From Diplolepis rosae (Eukaryota; Arthropoda; Insecta; Hymenoptera; Diplolepididae): a stretch of 64,000 bases of DNA. Every line of letters starts with the position of its first letter. Within the stretch, counting starts at the first letter, position 1. Made by a program: the position numbers and the translations under genes. Location of the stretch: the NCBI GenBank assembly GCA_030998225.1, contig JAPYXD010000727.1, forward strand, positions 6,882,001 through 6,946,000, read 5' to 3'. Below, in pieces: positions 60,601 through 64,000 of this stretch. The notes under the pieces are model-generated. The model ran no database searches and was not told the origin of the DNA. It was given only the letters and a program-made list of their open reading frames with translations.

Positions 60601-60986
60601 TGGACATGACTCCATTTATGTCTCACAAACGAAACGGAAATAACAACAGTGCTTTGGAAAATCTGCCGAAGAATGGAGAAGATCCTGCTTATAGTGACAA
60701 TAGATATTCGTTATTTGCTGTGATCAATCATGAAGGTTCTCTTGAAACTGGACACTACACAGCTTTTGTTCGACAACAAAGAGATCAGTGGTTCAAATGT
60801 GATGATCATTTAATCACGAGAGCTCGGCTTAAAGACGTTCTTACAAGCGAAGGGTATGTCTTATCTATTCACTCAAATAGACTTAAAAAAATAAAAATTT
60901 TATTTAATTTAACGTGTTCTTTTTTCAGCTATCTGCTTTTCTACCACAAACAAATACTAGAGTATGGGCGAAATAGTAAATCGTAA
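57627..60986 (+). CDS. USP22: Ubiquitin carboxyl-terminal hydrolase 22 (SAGA deubiquitinase; Drosophila Nonstop), complete, 501 aa
   Basis: Six coding exons: 57627-57746, 59162-59294, 59444-59659, 59773-60187, 60290-60853, 60929-60986; phases join into 1506 nt. The first exon ([14 protein letters not shown] ... NEARVRK) lies 1.4 kb upstream of the rest; its ATG is confirmed by an in-frame TGA 39 nt before it. Residues 1-130 form the zinc-finger UBP domain ([19 protein letters not shown]). The USP domain holds the Cys box [13 protein letters not shown] with catalytic C168, zinc-binding CQAC (291-294) and CNNC (350-353), the His box [10 protein letters not shown] with H450, and the acid in WFKCDD (466-467). 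As catalytic subunit of the SAGA deubiquitinating module it removes ubiquitin from H2B and H2A in the nucleus. The donor AAG|GTTGGA of exon 1 is weak but supported by the family alignment. Confidence 0.96.
60854..60928 (+). other. Last USP22 intron, 75 nt and open in frame
   Basis: Bounded by GTATGT and TTTTTTCAG. It is a multiple of three with no stop, so retention would insert 25 residues into [15 protein letters not shown]. Family conservation ([11 protein letters not shown] is continuous in human USP22) shows that splicing is normal. Confidence 0.85.
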
Positions 60987-61590
60987 ATCTGATGTAATTA
61001 ATTTATTGAGTGCTTTAACATTGGACGAATTTAAATTGTTTGGCATTATATTTTCGAAGCCACGGTTTCGTTTGTAAATTCCCAAACGGAGAGTTTGTTG
61101 CGCAAGTGGCGATCGAAGGCAAACTAGCCAAAGAATGCCGATATCAAAGATAATTGATTTATTGAGTGTGATTGTGTGAGAATCGTGTGATTACAAAATA
61201 GCTTACGAAGACGACGATAGTCAGAAATAATTTAAAAACGCTATATTAGCGTAGATTCCTTTGAGGGAAATGCAGGAGAAAAAAGATTGGATCAAGTGTG
61301 TGAAGAACTGGTGAATTATTTAATTGATGTTTATATTTACTTTTTTACTTGGAAGAAAATGGGGAAGTCGGAATTTTTGTTTGGTCCTTATTTACGTTTC
61401 CTATCGTAACGTAAGCGTAGTTTTAAGATTAGCTCAATTTTTTTTTAATTGGCCGATTATAACTTTTGTATATTGTCGATTGTGAATGTATTTCTGCCCT
61501 GGAATCCATTTGGGTATAATATATTTTTCATGTCAAGAGAACATAATTTATTTTGCAAACGAATCATTGACTGTGGAATGAGTTTTATAG

Positions 61591-61647
61591 AATAAACTCC
61601 ACAATTACCTTCAGCAGATTGTGTGAGAAATCAGTGTTTAAATAAAC
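61591..61647 (+). terminator. Two candidate polyadenylation signals of USP22
   Basis: AATAAA at 61591-61596 and 61642-61647, about 600-660 bp after the stop codon, defining a 3'UTR from 60987. Confidence 0.55.
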
Positions 61648-61659
61648 ATTTTTGTCGTC

Positions 61660-62383
61660 TGTCCCTGCTTTGGTTTGACATGAAAGCCTAGAAAACTTAA
61701 CTACTCTTTAGATCAATTTTTTAAAATCTATATATTTATTTTAATAATTGTTCTTTTTTTGAGAATATTGACGAAACTCTTGACAAATAATCAACACGGT
61801 ACAACTTACAGCTAAGAAATTAATTGTAACAGTATCGCCGTTCGAGTGCCAAACTCATGTCTGTAATTACAGGAAAATAGTCCTGTACCTGACAGTTTTT
61901 TATTTAAAGCTAACTCCATTTAAGCAAAAACGCTTTTTGCTGCTGTGTTCACGAGCAAACAAAAGCGAATTATATTTAATATAAATGAAGTGACACATTG
62001 TTTTACCACTAAAATCGTGTTGATGAATGTAAAATGCATTTAGAATACTCGCCTCGGCGAACGTGAATTTACATATGTACATATATTTTTTCTCTACAAA
62101 AAAAAATTTTAAAAACTGTGTTGTGACCAAGCAGCTGTTGTGAAAAATAAACTATCTATAACATTGTTTGCTGTATTAAGAAAAACAGAAAATTTGCAGA
62201 AAGAAAAATGTAAGAATATGTAAGTAACGTAATATTTACAATTGCTTCGTTCATTGATCCCAGGTACTGATACGGTACTCCGTATACGAAGTCTGTTCTT
62301 AAGAAGTGATCAAACGATAGAACAGCGACGATTGTAATATTTTATAAAAAGGCTGACGAAATTATATCTACAAAAATAAAAAT
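61660..62383. other. Intergenic, no gene seen
   Basis: AT-rich spacer between USP22 and the minus-strand small membrane-protein ORF. Confidence 0.5.
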
Positions 62384-62668
62384 TTATTTAATCGAACCAT
62401 TCAGTTTTACTTTATTTTTAAATAATTTCACACAACCATATAATATAATCATGATTAATATAGTAATTCCATCAAATTGAGAAAAAATTTCTAGGATAAA
62501 CGTATCAGTAATTTGGAAAAATTGTAAAAACACTGCAATTACTATTGGTCCTTTCATCACCAAGGATATTTGTAGAGGTTTTACGAAATTTTGTACAACA
62601 AATATGGGAATAAAAAGAGCTCGAAATATTAAATTTGAAGGCGTTCTGCCGCGTTCATGTTGCCACAT
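62384..62668 (-). CDS. Hypothetical small membrane protein, 94 aa
   Basis: Uninterrupted frame starting MWQHERGRTPSNLIF with two long hydrophobic stretches (roughly residues 13-52 and 65-83) and a basic C-terminus (KLFKNKVKLNGSIK). The frame stays open for nine codons upstream of the chosen Met (EVQERKQ...), and an AG acceptor-like CTTATTATTGCAG lies just beyond, so an upstream exon is possible although a stop would follow that junction. It is head to head with hexosaminidase D, about 310 bp apart. I do not recognise it; a real small membrane protein seems more likely than chance given length and clear helices. Confidence 0.4.
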   Translation of the reverse strand: MWQHERGRTPSNLIFRALFIPIFVVQNFVKPLQISLVMKGPIVIAVFLQFFQITDTFILEIFSQFDGITILIMIILYGCVKLFKNKVKLNGSIK

Positions 62669-62976
62669 TTGCTTCCGCTCTTGAACTTCATTTTACACTG
62701 CAATAATAAGAAACTACATTAAAGAAAAGTAATTTCAAATTTAAAGTTTCCCGCTCAAATTGAGTCAAATTGTGTAACTGCGCAATTTGATTTAAAATGC
62801 CATAATTTACAAAGTAGAAAAATACACCTGTGTTTTGAATACATGTAGCATAGAAATTACAATATTTTTGAAATGATAAAATTATTTGGTCATTTTTTAT
62901 CCAAACATGATATAATATTATGGGGAATGTTCCGAATGTTTATACCCACGTTGTCCTGTAGCGGACAACAGCAAAG

Positions 62977-63909
62977 ATGGACGCTTTGACGTTTGGCTCA
63001 CACAGGTAAACATTCAATAATGAATAACAATTCTTGAAAGAAAATTGATAATTCATGAGTGACCTGTCGTATAAAACTATTCCTAATATTGTAGATTGGT
63101 GCATCTTGATCTTAAAGGGGCTCCACCACGAGTTTGTTACTTCGAAAAGGTATGAAACACTATATGATAAACACCACATGAATCTTCACGTTTACACTTT
63201 TATCTGATATTTCGAGTGTCCTGGCGATAGAAATTCTTTTACTCCAGAAAATTATGCGCAATTTGAAGTGTATATATTAGCCACCACAAAGATGAAAAAT
63301 TATTTGATTTTTTACCGTTCGCATTCTTTATCCTATTTAAAATTTCTCACTCTGTTTCCATTAAGTACATTTTCGAATTTATTTATTTTATTTTTGTGCT
63401 CAATTTAATTTTATTGCTTCTTCATAATGGTAGCATTGAGACTGGAAATATCTAGGCATATTATGACTTAAGGATTATAAATATTGTTGTTTTGAAATGC
63501 CTCCAGATGCTTGCATATATGGTGTGTAATTGCTTATCTTACCATAATACGATAGTTCAAGACCGTTTGTAGTTAAAACTACCAAATTTGATGAGATAAT
63601 AGGCAATTATAATTACAAGAATCTTGATACTGTTTTAAGGCCCAAAATTGTTTTATTCGTCCATTAATAAGTTTAATTTGATTATTTTTTTAGTTATTTC
63701 CACTCTTACGAGCATGGGGAGCAACAGGCTTATTGCTAGAGTGGGAAGACACATTTCCATACAATCGGGAACTATCTCCAATTGGAAGTAACGGACCAAG
63801 CAGTTTAGCAAGTGGTTACACCACCCATGAGGCTCAGCAAATTTTACAAATGGCAGGAGACTCTGGTTTAGCAGTTGTACCTTTGGTTCAAACTTTTGGC
63901 CATATGGAG
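62977..63909 (+). CDS. HEXD: Hexosaminidase D, N-terminal part (gene runs off the window)
   Basis: Three coding exons: 62977-63005, 63095-63149, 63694-63909, joining in phase to 100 residues, with a donor GTAAGC after the last leading beyond 64000. The sequence MDALTFGSHRLVHLDLKGAP, then LLRAWGATGLLLEWEDTFPY, PIGSNGPSSLASGYTTHEAQ and VVPLVQTFGHME matches the start of the GH20 TIM barrel of hexosaminidase D. The catalytic Asp-Glu pair lies further downstream and is not in the window. The family hydrolyses terminal beta-linked N-acetylgalactosamine/glucosamine and, lacking a signal peptide (none seen here), acts in the cytosol or nucleus. The 29-nt first exon is short; it is supported by the AG|A phase that restores Arg before LVHLD. 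Confidence 0.93.
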
Positions 63910-64000
63910 GTAAGCAAATTTCGGATTTAACAGGTTTTAATAACGTAAATATAATTTTTTAAAGATATTTGAAGTTTTAAAACACAATTATAAACTGTTT

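Noticed and set aside
62940..63179. 79-codon minus-strand frame
   Set aside because: Antisense shadow of hexosaminidase D exons 1 and 2.

Overview
The window is insect nuclear DNA, AT-rich and eukaryotic throughout: spliced genes with GT-AG introns, four arthropod cuticular-protein genes, SMC6, the SAGA deubiquitinase USP22 and a hexosaminidase D. A mellifera-subfamily mariner relic and the cuticle-protein style fit Hymenoptera, but that placement is inference.

Left two thirds (1-44 kb): a transposon-rich stretch carrying four cuticular-protein genes far apart: gene 1 (4587-7000, minus, RR-2 with ten YAQPAQxx repeats), gene 2 (18805-20094, minus, RR-2), gene 3 (37350-38291, minus, Ala/Tyr-rich with no Rebers-Riddiford domain) and gene 4 (42442-43971, plus, RR-2). 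All have a 12-nt first coding exon (Met-Ala/Thr-Phe-Lys/Gln), a phase-0 intron and one large second exon, and all have a TATA box near -30. Gene 4 looks mosaic: its promoter and 5'UTR match gene 3, its intron end and exon 2 match gene 2. Between them lie at least fifteen families of inverted-repeat (MITE-like) elements, many nested, plus a 1.6-kb TA-flanked element with internal 150-bp tandem units and a CpG-rich block.

Middle (44-48.7 kb): a decayed Tc1/mariner-superfamily transposase and a nested pair of MITEs.

Right (48.7-64 kb): a gene-dense, repeat-poor segment. SMC6 (minus, 18 coding exons, 1075 aa, complete) is divergent from USP22 (plus, 6 coding exons, 501 aa, complete). A small unrecognised two-helix membrane-protein ORF (minus) lies head to head with hexosaminidase D, whose first three exons are in the window.

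The cuticle genes encode secreted chitin-binding or matrix proteins of the exoskeleton; SMC6 is the DNA-repair SMC5/6 ATPase; USP22 removes ubiquitin from histones H2A/H2B in SAGA; hexosaminidase D cleaves terminal N-acetylhexosamine. No tRNA, rRNA, CRISPR or bacterial-type feature was found.
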